Assembly (NCBI GenBank): GCA_009741485.1
Contig: CM019218.1
Coordinates: forward strand, 27,569,303 to 27,633,302
From: Malurus cyaneus samueli
Taxonomy: Eukaryota; Chordata; Aves; Passeriformes; Maluridae
Direction of reading: 5' to 3'
DNA length: 64,000 bases
Shown piece by piece: positions 45,480-56,815 of the stretch. The position numbers and the translations under genes were made by a program. The notes under the pieces are model-generated. The model was not told the DNA's origin. It was given only the letters and a program-made list of their open reading frames with translations, and made no database searches. Positions within the stretch are counted from its first letter, which is position 1, and the number at the start of each line of letters is the position of its first letter.

Positions 45480-45800
45480 CATTCTTAACTGTTAAAATAT
45501 CCTAAAGCACTTGATCACATTGCATTTTAATTTCCAAGTCATGTGTTGTATTAGTGAAGTGCACATGTTCCTGATTTGAGCTGAAAGTTCTCAGTCTCTT
45601 TAGCAAAATGCCAGGCTGGCACGAACAAGGTCCTTGCTAGGTCAAAGACCTGTAGTTGACATCTTTCTTAAATCTGACTTTTTGTGAAAACATGAGAAGC
45701 ATGGATCAGGGCAAGTAGCTGATGGCATTGCCTCTTGCAGCCACTGATTAGATTAGCCCATTTATCAACTACATAGAGACTAACACTTAACCTTATTACT
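45480..45800. promoter_or_regulatory. Possible conserved non-coding element with nuclear-receptor-like site
   Basis: Repeat-free block. AGGTCAAAGACCT at 45639-45651 is close to a DR1 nuclear-receptor element (AGGTCA-n-AGGTCA) and is also a 5-bp inverted repeat; ACAAGGTCCTTG lies just before it. CACTGATTAGATTAGCCC contains two GATTA homeodomain cores. Function and conservation are guesses. Confidence 0.3.
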
Positions 45801-46647
45801 GAAGAGTTTTGATGTATCCTTATTTTTTAATGAGCTTGTTATTGTCCCAGCGTGTCCCTTAAAGCTTCAGTGAAAGTTTTCCTTCCAGTTAACGGACTAA
45901 CAGGTTTTAAACGCTTATAATTCAAAGTGTGATGTTTATGTGTGCTTGGTTTTGAGGGTACAGGTTGAGTAATTTTGCCCTGGAACAATGTTTTTCTAGC
46001 TATTATTATTTTATTTGTTCAGTACTAGGATTTTACTTGTATTTTACGTAAATTTCAAGATGTAATTTATAGGTAGCTGGGTTTTTATTCTGAATCATGA
46101 ACTGAGGACTATTTACAATTTAAGTTCTTGTTAAAAATATGCAGTAACTTACCACTGTGGGTTTACCTATTATCTTTTATTCATTTTGGACCTCAGTCAC
46201 CTGAGTTTTGAAAACTAATTCACATCTCTGCAGGGAGAAAAGTTGCCCATGATTCCATATCTTGCAATCTGGATTCAAGGTTTTCCTTCTGTGTTGGAAT
46301 TTAGGGCCTATAAGTGATATATTTTGTCAGTTACAATTGTGAACATCTCACCAGAGAGCTAAGATAATCCTGAATTTGCATATTGACTAGAATAGTTTCA
46401 GCTCTTGCTGGTACAAAGCAGCAGACAGGTAACAAACTCCCATGATCATGGTTAATGCAGGATTATACAATTTCTGCATAGGTAATAACAAGATCTGAGT
46501 GCCATACTGAGGTGAGCTGCAGGCAGCTGGGGACTATAGTCACTACAGATCTGCACTGGGATCTTCCAAGTCCCAGGAATAGCTGAAACAGATTATAGCA
46601 GTGGCAAACCATGACCTAACACTTGGGGTATTGATAACCTAGATTAA

Positions 46648-46669
46648 NAAAAAAAAACCAAAAAAAAAA
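46648..46669. repeat. A-rich tract with an ambiguous base
   Basis: An N at 46648 followed by A9, CC and A10. Homopolymer length is uncertain in the assembly. The 100 or so bases upstream are not a SINE family I recognise. Confidence 0.9.
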
Positions 46670-48196
46670 ACATTGTGAGTATTCTCTAGTAAAGTATTTA
46701 CAAATAGTATAATGTCAACAAGAGGAGATAAAAGTAATCGGTCACAACAAGTTTTTCTATACTGCTTTTACCTGGGAGTGTTTCTATTAAGTAGTAGCAT
46801 TAACTAACTCTTGCCCACTATGGTTTAGTTTTGTAAATCCTGACAACAAGGTATTTAGCAGTTGGGACACAGAACCTATTACTGTCCTTTGAATCTGTGC
46901 ATGTTATTTTGTGTTGCAAACTTCAGATTTCCATAGGACCCCACTTCAAGAATCTGAGTTAGGGATGAGGGACTTGATTAGCACATGGGGGTTTGTGACC
47001 GCATTTATATATCATATACTAAAGTGCACTGTTAGCACTGAGGAGGACCATCAGTGAGCTAGAGTAATATCTGCTGCTTCTTTTACTTAAAAAGAAGAAT
47101 AAAAGCTCCAATCTGAACAATTACTGTCTCTCATTACCCTTTAAATATCTGGAATGAGAATTTTTACTGAGGCACAATTTTATAAGAGGTTGGTTTGGGG
47201 CACGGGTCTCTAAAAACATTAGGAAACTAATGCTTCCTGGAAAGAAAAAAAGAAGTGGGGAGGTAGGGAGAAACCCCTGTTTATGCGCTCTTGATTTCTT
47301 AAAACCAGCTTTGAGAAGTAGCACTGGTCTTCACTTGCCCTTAGTCTGTGCGCTTCAGCTTCATGCCCTAGCTCTAGCCTGGGTATTTCATGGCAGACTA
47401 CCATTTCCACATCTGTGTGAGCAAAATGTTCTTGTTGTGGTCCCACTAGTAAAATAAGTGATCTTAGATGAAAATTCCAACATCTGGGGGTGGAAGAGTA
47501 GCCTGACAGTGGTAATGGAACAAATCAAGACACAACTTAATACCAAACATAAAACTTCCATTAATCTGGAAGAGAAACAGCAGAAGAGAGACTTGCATTT
47601 TTTTTTACTGAGTCTCATGTTATCTAGTCGTATGTCAAAAATTTACTGTCCTGCTTAAATTAACCCTTTGATATAGGCAGATGACTTCAAAGTAAAATTA
47701 TTTTGAATCAGCTGTGTTATTCAAATCAAACATAATTTCCTAAAAACATTGTTTCCTAAAATTTAACTAGGAAAATTGTCAATGTTTAGTCTTAGTACTT
47801 CAGTCTCACTGTAGATTGCAAAGTCAATTTGAGTTTAATTTGTTATCGTTGAAAGTGATTATTTTATTGTTAGTAAGTAAAATGCAGAACAGACAAAATG
47901 TTTAGGTTTAGTCAAATTGTGGTTACTGGAAATTAATATACTACATTCCAAATAAATTGAAATAGTCTGAAACGTTCCAGATCCTGGAAACTAATAATCT
48001 TATTCTATGAAAAACACATCCAATATGATGAAAGCTGAGTGTAAGAAATGTGGATGTGTTCTGCAGCTCAGATAAAATGGTGGATCCTCGCTGTTGTAAC
48101 TGGAACTATCCACTATAGTTACAAAACACAAATGTAATGGTGAAAAGCAAAAATAGTAATTTGCTTCTGTAAGCTAATACTGCTTAGGACAAAGGG

Positions 48197-48501
48197 TCTG
48201 GCGAGGAAGTCATGTGAACAGCAGCTGACATCACTTGGTCTGTTCAGCCTGGAGGCGACTGAGCAGAGACCTCACTGCAGGTACAACTTCCTCGTGAGGG
48301 GAAGAGGAGGGGCAGGCACCGATGAGCAGTGACAGGACCTGAGGAAATGGCCTGAAGTTGTGTCAGGGGAGGTTTAGGTTGGATATCAGGGAAAGGTTCT
48401 TCACCCAGAGGGTGTTTGGGCACTGGAACAGGCTCCCCAGGGAAGTGGTCACAGCACCAGCCTGACAGAGAATTGTTTGGACAATGCTCTCAGACACTTG
48501 C
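48197..48501 (+). mobile_element. CR1 LINE fragment lacking its 3' end
   Basis: Clear, fairly young CR1: CACTTGGTCTGTTCAGCCTG, GACCTCACTGCAGGTACAAC, CTTCCTCGTGAGGGGAAGAG, AGGTTTAGGTTGGATATCAG, GTTCTTCACCCAGAGGGTGT, GCACTGGAACAGGCTCCCCA, ending TTTGGACAATGCTCTCAGAC at about 48496. The usual last 90 bases (GGACTCGATGATCC..CCCTTCCAACTC) are absent. Confidence 0.93.
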
Positions 48502-51500
48502 TGTCAATGTTGTAAAAATGCATATTCTTTGGAAGATGCTAAACAGTCTTCTAGGTTCCTCCTTAAAGCAACTAAAGTATTATCCTCCAAATTAATCACT
48601 TCGGGTGATTAGTTGCTTTCAGTAGAAGAAAAGGAAATGCAATCTGCAGTATATCAAATCTGGTTTGTCCTAATATAACCAAGAGCAAGTGGGCTAAATA
48701 TGAGCAAATACATGGGTTTTCTCAAGGTGCATCAGTGGTTAAACAGCTAGGAGAAAGCTCTTTAAGCTTAAAGATAGTAATAACACACAAAAATGTTTCT
48801 ATTCATTGATTAAGTCAGACTAACAAATTAAAACTTTTGGCAAGGAGAGTATTAAACTCCTCAACGTCCACTTTTCTAAACTGATTAGTGAGTACAAAAA
48901 ACTATTTTGCAATGAGCTTCAGTCAGTGTAGCAAAGTGAAGAGTGGTTGGTTTTTTGCCAGGTTGTGAATGTATTACAAAAATACCCATTTTAACAGTGC
49001 TTTCTGTGTTTTTTTGTTCTTAAAACTCATTCAGAAAATATGCAACTTTCTTTTTACACAATTTATTGTCTTGCTAAATTCAGTTTGTTCTGTAATAAAA
49101 GTTGTACTACAATACTCATATTGATTCTGCACATATAGAATCAAATGCTATACTGAAAATAAGTTGTATGACCTGTTCAGTTTACAAAACAAATAAAAAT
49201 AAAGAACCCCAAAACAAATAAATTTCTTTGATATATTGTATTGAATTCCTAATGAAGCTAATTCTAAAAACAAGGTATTTGCTGTCATGGAATTCAGGTA
49301 AATCCCATGAAATTATAATGAAAAGTAGTCACACTTTCCTCTGAAAAGGGAAAATTACTCCTATTTATCCTATGCATTTCGTTACTCAGTTGAATAAATT
49401 TATGCTTTAAATTGAGTGGGAAGGGTGTGAAGGAGTGGAAAAACAAACTGCAATTCTTTTAACACAGATTGTCCAGAAGGTAAAATGTTTGGATTAGAAA
49501 GCAGGAGTGGTGCAGAGTTAGTTGTAAAGTTGCTCAAATCTAACTATTGCCTTGTCATGAGGAAAAAGAAAATTCAGCCAAGATAAATACCATCAGAAGC
49601 ATACTTTCCTACACTAACATATACTTTTATTCATATATATGTAAGCATGTCTGTAACTGTGCCCATTTTTAATATTACTACAGCAATATAGAAATAATCA
49701 GGTTAGTGCTATTTCTGACTATATTCCCTGGGAATCTTCATATATAATTTATAAGCAACTTTTAAGTTAAAAGGAAGAATAGAGAACTGGAAATAACTAT
49801 TGGGTTGAAGTCGTCTCTCTGAAAATGTTTCATTTGTTATGAAGCAGACTTCCAATTTGAGGGTGTTGTAGGAGGGTTTTTTAATCATTTGTCTATTTTC
49901 CACTTTTTAAATTTGAGTTGTTTAAATATGCAGATCAGACTTGCACTTTTTGGAGGTCTAAAAGTGGATAGCACTGTTCATGGGGATCAAACTTGCTATT
50001 AATTTTTTGGTGTCTTTTAACATATCCTGTCAGCTGAGCCATTAAAGCAGAACTCAGATGATATATGCATGCCTGAGTGTATTAACAAAGATAAGCAAGT
50101 ACTAAAAATCTGAAAAGCTTCATCAGACTGCAGTGAAGATAAATTCATTTCTGCCAAAACAGTCCTTTTGGTTATTGGATTTCAAAATGACCTGTTTCTT
50201 TGATTTCTCATAGTACTTTCCTTTATTTGAAAATAATCTTTGTCACTCCAGAAAATTTGTTGAGGAATTTTTTTGTTGGCTGTTATGGGCAGTTTTGGAC
50301 AGAGAACAAAGTTTTCCTAAGTTTCAGCATTTCTGCTACAAAAGTCAAAGTAAAATGTCTGCTTCAATTCAGCTGAGAATATATCAATTATTTGGGTGAA
50401 CTTGAAGCGTTTGCTTTCCTGTAATTTTTAATATAGCAACAACTGCTATGCTCTGTATTTAATGTGGGTAGCTGTTGTGGCTCTGGAGAATCATTTCTTC
50501 TCCTCCACTCTTTTATAATATTTCACTGGAGTTGAAGGAGTTTAACCACATGCCAACATGTTAAAAGAAAGGGAAGGGGGTTCAGGAGGAATTATATTTA
50601 ATGATGAAATATGTTTCAGCAAACTGAAATGAAAAATTGCTTCGTCAAAAAATTTCTTCATTTTGATCAAAAATGAGTAAATTTTAATGTTGCTAAATCC
50701 AAACATATTTGAGTTCTTTTGTTGTGGTAATTTCTGCATTAAAACTCTTCATTTTGAGTGATGTGAAGTTGAATGTTATGGGTTGAGTTTCCAGATTTTC
50801 TTCAGCCAAGTAGTGAAGCTCATTCTGCATTGCTTCTCTGGTGTCAGTACAGCTGGGAATAGCAACTGGAAAAATAACTCTCTGGGATCAAGCTGAGTTT
50901 TGAGAGCATTACAGCACAGCTTTGTTGGAAGTACTGTTTACTAGAGATCCGCCTGAGATCACTAAGTCACTGATAACAGTAACTATAAGGAGGCATCAGT
51001 TCTGACTTCTTCTGGTCAGAAAGACCAATAATCCTCTGATGTGATTAGCAACAGGTAATTGCAGGGGTTTTTTAACTTTGAAAGCAGCCTTTTCCCCTAT
51101 AAAATGTATGGAAGTACAAAGAAGCATTTATTACCTACTGTTAAATCTGATTCTGACAAGTCCTGCATCACAAATATAATTCATGATCAACTATTATTTA
51201 GTAATTCTATAGAATTTTGTTTGCATCTCTTCGCTTTTGTTGTATTGATGTCAAATTGTGATATAAAAGACAAATGGAGTTGCTGATCAATTACTAAAAT
51301 ACATGCTGATATAATCAAAATGGCATAAAAACAGGATCCATTAAGTTCAGATCATAATGTATGCCAGAAATTATAATAATGACTGTGAGATGCTGTAGTG
51401 TCATGCAAGATTTCAGTACATCTGTTTACCTTCCATTCAATTAAGGTGAGATAGAATAGTGCTTCTAAATGGGGGGAAGAGTATGAAATACTAAATAATA

Positions 51501-52300
51501 TTATATACTGAGAAAAGAGAACTTTTTGTTCATTAATGTTTTTTCTTCATTTTGAACTACTGCAATAATTTTCTTGTTATCCTGCTGGCCACCTTTTTTT
51601 TTCATATTGCATCCTGTGAAGTGTCAGTTGACTGTCTTTACCTTAATGTACAGAACATTATTTATGATGTACATTTTCTTCAGTTGTGTTTGGAAGGTCC
51701 CTATCATACATGTAGTCCAATACATGCAACTCCTGATTGAATGGTCAATATTTTTTCATTTGTTTTGTAGTGAGGTAATCAAAAACATTTTGCCCACCAC
51801 ATTGTGAAAAAATACCACATAATCTAAGCAGTTCTGTGTAATATATGTGTTTGTATTCACAATGTCCTTAATGTTTGCTTACTATTTTTTAAGATACCAT
51901 CTATTTTAATGGTTTTATATTAAACCTACAAAGACAGAGTTATTGGCTCATTTTTAATACAGTCAGTGAATATCTAGGCACAGAGTGGTAAGTAAAGATT
52001 TTCATTCTGATCTCTGAATTTTCTTGTAGCTTTGGTTTTTCAGACCAGGGGCTGAGGTGCTGTGGTTTAATATGCACATCGTAGGGATTTTACATTAGTA
52101 CTGTTTCTTTCAATGTGTTGTAGTGAAATTGTATTTTAGAACCAGTCAAAGTACTGATGCTTTTATTGAATGGAGTAATTTATTAAAAAATATTTTAGTC
52201 TGTTGACATTTCATCACGAAATAACAGTAAACATAATACACATTTCCCATGAGGCCATTCTTGAGAGCCAAATATTTACTCTTCACTTAGTGTAAAGTTA
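48502..52300 (+). other. Large CDIN1 intron, 48.5-52.3 kb
   Basis: AT-rich intron. No transposon, RNA gene or exon recognised. TATCCTGTCAGCTGAGCC near 50025 contains a TALE core. Frames are short and not family-like. Confidence 0.7.
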
Positions 52301-52898
52301 GCACTGGTGGACGAGAAGCTAAACATGACTGGGCAATATGTGTTCCCACCCCAGAAAGCCAAATATATCTTGTGCTGCATTCAAAGCAGCATGATCCCTC
52401 ATGGGGTGCTGCATCCAGCTCTGGGGTCCTCAGCAGAGGAAGGACATAGATCTGTTGCAGTGAATCCAGAGGAGGGACGCCAAGGTGATCAGAGGGCTGG
52501 AGCACCTCCCCTGTGAGAAAAGGTTGAGAGAATTGGGATTGTTCAGCCTGGAAAAGGCTTCAGGATGACCTAATTGCAGGCTTTCAGTATCTGAAGAGAG
52601 CCTATGGGAAAGATGGAGAGGGACTTTTTACCCTCAGAGCATGAAATGACAGGACAAGAGGCAATGAGAGTCGGTTTACATGAGTCATTAGAGAGTTCTT
52701 TGCTGTGAGAGTGGTGAAGCACTGGAACAGATTGCCCAGTGAAGCTGTGGATGCTCCATCCCTGAGAGTGTTCAAGGCCAGGTTGGGTGGGCTTGGAGCA
52801 ACCTGGGCTAGTGGAAGGTGACCCTGCACATGGCACGGGGGTTGGAACTGGATGACTATGAGGTCACTTCCATCCTAGATCATTGTATGATTCCATGA
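52301..52898 (+). mobile_element. CR1 LINE, 5'-truncated, 3' end present
   Basis: About 600 bp in sense orientation. Starts inside the RT domain (GACGAGAAGCTAAACATGAC, then CAGAAAGCCAAATATATCTT) and continues through GTGCTGCATCCAGCTCTGGG, GGATTGTTCAGCCTGG, TTCTTTGCTGTGAGAGTGGT, GAAGCACTGGAACAGATTGC and CCATCCCTGAGAGTGTTCAA. It ends with GGTTGGAACTGGATGACTAT..CACTTCCATCCTAG..ATTGTATGATTCC, the CR1 3' end. Frames on both strands at 52287-52836 are relics of it. Frame-disrupted. Confidence 0.95.
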
Positions 52899-55424
52899 GT
52901 GTAATAACTCCTCTATGGGCAAGAGGACAAAAATGATGTATTTAAAGATGATCTTGTTAACATAGAGTGCTAAGTCAGAAATATCCCAAAATAAGTTTGG
53001 TCTCTACTTCCAAATACTATTCTTAAAAGTGGCCTTTAATTTTACAATTCATCAATTGTTTTCATTTTAGTAATGAAAAGACCCCAGATTGCCAAGCATG
53101 CCTTGCTAACAATCGCTTTAAATTGTTAGAATCTAATGAATATAGAAGAGATAAAAGTACATAAAATTTAAAACTACATAGTCTATTTAAGTGTAAGTTA
53201 GTCCAACATGAGAATTACTGATTTATTCAGATTCATCTGGAAATCCTGAAATTCACAAAAGGTAAAGGATTTTCAAAGCCATTTTAATGTTAAAATAAAA
53301 AACATTTATTGTAAATTGAGAGCTTCATACTTAAACTCACCTTTCTGATAGTGCACTAAAATTGTTGAGTTTGTTTCTCTTGTTTGTTGAAATAATGTTT
53401 AAAATGTGTACTATTTCACTAAGCTCTGGATACAAAATCAGGAAGGGTGGTTGCTTGCTCCTTACATAACTGATCTTAGATAATTTATATTGAAGAAACT
53501 GTGTGAACATGCAAGTGCCATTGTTTAGTATCTATTTATCATCAGCCTTTGTTGCAAGTTTGCCAGCAAGTGCCAGTTAATGCTGAGTGAGGATAATGGC
53601 TTAACTCTGCTTTTCTGACATAGAAACATTTGGGATTTTTATTTTAATTATTGTCCAGTTGTCTCATACCACACTTCTGGTTCACATATCTTTCTATATT
53701 TTTGTCTTTACAAAGACAAAATCTACAGAGACAGTATGTCATTTTCATCTCTCATGCCTCTTATTTTTTAATTATACCAGAAACAGTGTAGTGGAAAGGA
53801 TTCTTTCTAGAAGCAATATATAGAAGCAGTTAGAGGTGGTTCTTTCTTCACACTTTGAATGTGGTATCTGACACTTTGTGGCTCATCCTTACAATAAATG
53901 TTTTTGTTCTGTAAGTGGACAGGTAAGACAAAGGGATTGAATGTGCACTTATTCTAGAATAGTGGCCCACTTTTTTTTTTCATTTAGTTGGTAGGTGACT
54001 GTAAAGAAAATTACCACTCTGTGTCTCTGTAATTCAGTTTCAGACATGCTGAAGCATAAATTCATTCACTATTCAAACACAATGTTAAAAACTGTAATAA
54101 AGTGTGTGCATAAAATGGGGTTTTGGCTGTCACATTTGATTCAGTTGCTATTGCTTTGTTCAGTTTTACCATTAGATTTAGCTCTATTTGTAAGCAAAAA
54201 ATATTCAGCCCTGCTCAGCTATTTTTACTGCAGGCAAGCTTCTTGGGGGTGGCGGGGGTTGGTATACTCCACCTGTCGCACTTGCCTCTGCCAGGAAGTT
54301 GGTTTACAGGCACAACCTCTCCAATGAGAATTTTGTGCTTTCACTTAACTCTTAGATTTTCTGTGTGCTTTATGAACTGCAGTATCCACAATGAGTCCCC
54401 TTCTCCAGGTGGGACAGGGGTGATGAGATAGTCACATGGTCCCAGGAACCTTTTATGAGCTATGTACTTTACAACCAGGACATTAAGAAGAATTCAGAAA
54501 TTACAATTTTTGTAAGGGGTTGGGGGGTGAGGGTGAGGTGTATGAAATGTGTGATTGGCATGGGTATTGTTTACAGATAATGATTTTTTTCTTTTCCCTG
54601 AAAACTGGGACAGGGAACTAGTGATGGAGCTACTACTCAGATTTCTGAGGTTTCATGGTTGTTTCATTTCTTTGTTCTCTTTGCTTTAGGATTCAGGATT
54701 AGTCAGGAGTATTCTGGATAACACTGAACCAGAAGAGCTAAAACAGTGATATGTGTTGTAAAAACAAAAAGTGAAATTAGAGAAGTTGAATATGCTTCTT
54801 CAATTAGAAAAGTTTGCTTGTCATTATGTATTTTATTTCCAAGTATAGAGAACCTTTGAAGAAGAAGTTTTTGAAGAAGTTAACTTTGATAAAAATCAGA
54901 TAAAGTAACTTCGATAAAAATCAGACAAACCATTATTATTTATGAAAACTAAATTAATAAGCTGTGTCTGTGGACAAATAAGCATGGTTCAAATTCACAT
55001 TGCTCATTTCAAAAGGAGATTTCTTTTAATCTTACCTTATTTTAAACTCTTCCTTTTTGTGCATTCTGGATGACTTTCTGGTATCTTGTATAAATATTAC
55101 ACATATAAATGTCATATTATACAGATACTTGGTTTTTTTTCTCAGGTAGAGAAAAGACATTTGGGTCTGCTTAATTTTATTAGCAGTAGTGGATATCATC
55201 CCAAATTGCTTGAGAGAGCATTTTGTGTTACTAGTTTTATGTACTACATTAAGAAATGTGTACAGTTTTGTCACTGTGTCTAATCCCTGGCAATGATAAA
55301 CGCTGTATCTTATAACCTCTTTGTTAGACATACCAAGTGGAATTTTAAAATCATTTTAAGTGTTTTGGTCCCACTACTCTCACTGGAAGTTTTTTCTAGA
55401 CCCAATGCATTGGTCTCCCTGATG
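52899..55424 (+). other. Large CDIN1 intron, 52.9-55.4 kb
   Basis: AT-rich intron, no recognised repeat. Contains two 20-base near-identical words at 54881 and 54906, and a G-rich stretch near 54518-54540 (GGGGTTGGGGGGTGAGGGTG). The 110- and 102-codon overlapping plus frames (53995-54431) have no family resemblance. Confidence 0.65.
54881..54925. repeat. Short tandem duplication, 25-bp period
   Basis: TAACTTTGATAAAAATCAGA at 54881-54900 and TAACTTCGATAAAAATCAGA at 54906-54925 differ by one base. The preceding GAAGAAGTTTTTGAAGAAGT also repeats a 12-base unit. Confidence 0.9.
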
Positions 55425-55640
55425 TTTTGGTGGAGGACAGTACCCCTGTCCTCAGCCTTTACTCTCCTAGGTTGAAAAAGCCAAACTCATTTAGGCTTTC
55501 CTATGGGCAACTGTTCTTTTTCCTGGAGGTTGCAATAGCCTTGCTCCATACCTGGCTATTGCATGTCTTTCTTGAATGACCTGTCTACAGTTTCCAGATG
55601 AGACTGAGCAAGTGTTCAAGAAAATACTGTATTTCTAGAT
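55425..55640 (-). mobile_element. Ancient CR1-type LINE fragment, antisense
   Basis: Plus-strand words CTCAGCCTTTACTCTCCTAG, GTTGAAAAAGCCAAACTCAT and TTAGGCTTTCCTATGGG follow the order of inverted CR1 (CCTCAGCCTCCTCTTCTCCAG, CTGAACAAACCCAG, TCAGCCTCTCCT). The TTTCCAGATGAGACTGAGCA part fits the RT C-terminus in the same orientation. It is much more diverged than the neighbouring sense copies; an L3-type relative is possible. Confidence 0.5.
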
Positions 55641-56084
55641 TTGTACTGAAAATCTCTCTTCCAACGCTTTATTTGATTATTTTGCCCTTTCCTTAGATGC
55701 ATTGCTTTGTGTCCTGTTATGATCAACAGTTACATGGATTGATTCCTTCTTCCTTCTGGGAAAGCAAAGGGAAATATAATTTCTTTATTGCAGGCTTTTT
55801 ATCTGTGTGTAGGTTTGAAACAAACTGTGGCAATATTTTGAGCGTGTTCCTGTTAAGTTGCAGATCATGTACAAAAGTCAGAATAGTTACCTGCAGTAGA
55901 AACAATTACTAAAAAATGTTTGGTTTACTTTCTGAATCTTTACTATTTAGGACCACAAATGTTGTTAAATTGACCATGTCTCCCAGACATTGATACCAAA
56001 AATTTGAAACTTTTCCCTTACTGTCACCACATATGCTCTTTTGTTAGAATGCTTTTTCATTTAGATGTATTAGATTTTTTTATT
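55641..56084 (+). other. Intron between CR1 copies
   Basis: AT-rich spacer with nothing recognised. The frames at 55697-55912 and 55723-55905 are complementary shadows in non-coding sequence. Confidence 0.65.
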
Positions 56085-56815
56085 AGATCTGAGGAAGAAT
56101 AACTCCCCATGTATCAGTACAGACTGGGGGCTGACCTGCTGGAAAGCAGCTCTCCAGAGAAGGACCTGGGGGTCCTGGTGGACAACAAACTGTCTATGAT
56201 CCAGCACTGTGTCTTTGCGGCAAGAAGGCACATGGAATCCCGGGCTGCATTAGGAAGAGCATGGCCAGCAGGTTGAGGGAGGTGATCCTGCTCCTCTACT
56301 CAGCCCTGGTGAGGCCACATCTGGAGTGCTGTGTCCAGTTCTGGACTCCTGAATTCAAGAAAGACAGGGAGTTCCTGGAGCAGATCCAGTGGAGAGTGGC
56401 AAAGATGATTAAGGGAGTGGAGCATCCTCTTACAAGGAAAGGCTGAGGAAGCTGGGCCTGTTCAACCTCAAAAAGAAATTACTGAGAGGGGACCTCATCA
56501 GTGTCTATCAGTGTCTGAAGGGAGGGTGTCAGAGGTTGGATCCAGGCTCTGCTCGGTGCTACCAAGCACCATGGGCAGAAACTGATGCACAGGAAGTTCC
56601 ACCTGTGTATGAGGAAGAACTTCTTTACTGTGAGGGTGACCAAGCACTGGAACAGATTGCCCAGAGAGACTGTGAGTCTTCATCACTGGAGACATTCAAG
56701 AATTGCCTGGACACAAACTTGTGCAATGTGCTCTAGAGACCCTGTTAAAGAAGGGAGTTAAAGAAGTGGGCCATATGACCCAGTGTGGTCCCTTCCAATC
56801 TGATCTGTTCTGTGG
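56085..56815 (+). mobile_element. CR1 LINE, 5'-truncated, end of RT ORF2 and 3' UTR
   Basis: The best-preserved CR1 coding remnant here. It begins [17 protein letters not shown] and [13 protein letters not shown] (56103-56185), then shifts frame near 56230. It resumes as [20 protein letters not shown] and [17 protein letters not shown] (56261-56446), the C-terminal thumb side of CR1 reverse transcriptase, and goes on to [18 protein letters not shown] sequence near 56620-56665. The 3' UTR ends at GTGGTCCCTTCCAATCTGAT. Frameshifts and stops make it inactive. Sense relative to CDIN1. Confidence 0.95.

Larger units (their letters stand above)
42711..48196 (+). other. Large CDIN1 intron, 42.7-48.2 kb
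   Basis: Mostly AT-rich with no recognised transposon. It opens with a short repeat TTTGGGAGACTTTGGGAGAC (from about 42730). Block 45480-45800 looks less degenerate. An A-rich stretch with an N lies at 46645-46670. The region 47120-47660, with several overlapping frames of 66-76 codons on both strands, is unassigned and has no family motif. A coding gene is not supported. Confidence 0.65.

Noticed and set aside
46500..46670. Retroposed SINE with poly(A) tail
   Set aside because: The sequence before the A-rich tract shows no tRNA or 7SL-like boxes and no flanking duplication visible by eye.
53995..54431. Two overlapping plus frames of 110 and 102 codons
   Set aside because: Different registers of the same sequence, no family motif, no splice support.
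56261..56446. 61-codon plus-strand frame as a host gene
   Set aside because: [11 protein letters not shown] and MIKGVEH are CR1 reverse transcriptase sequence.
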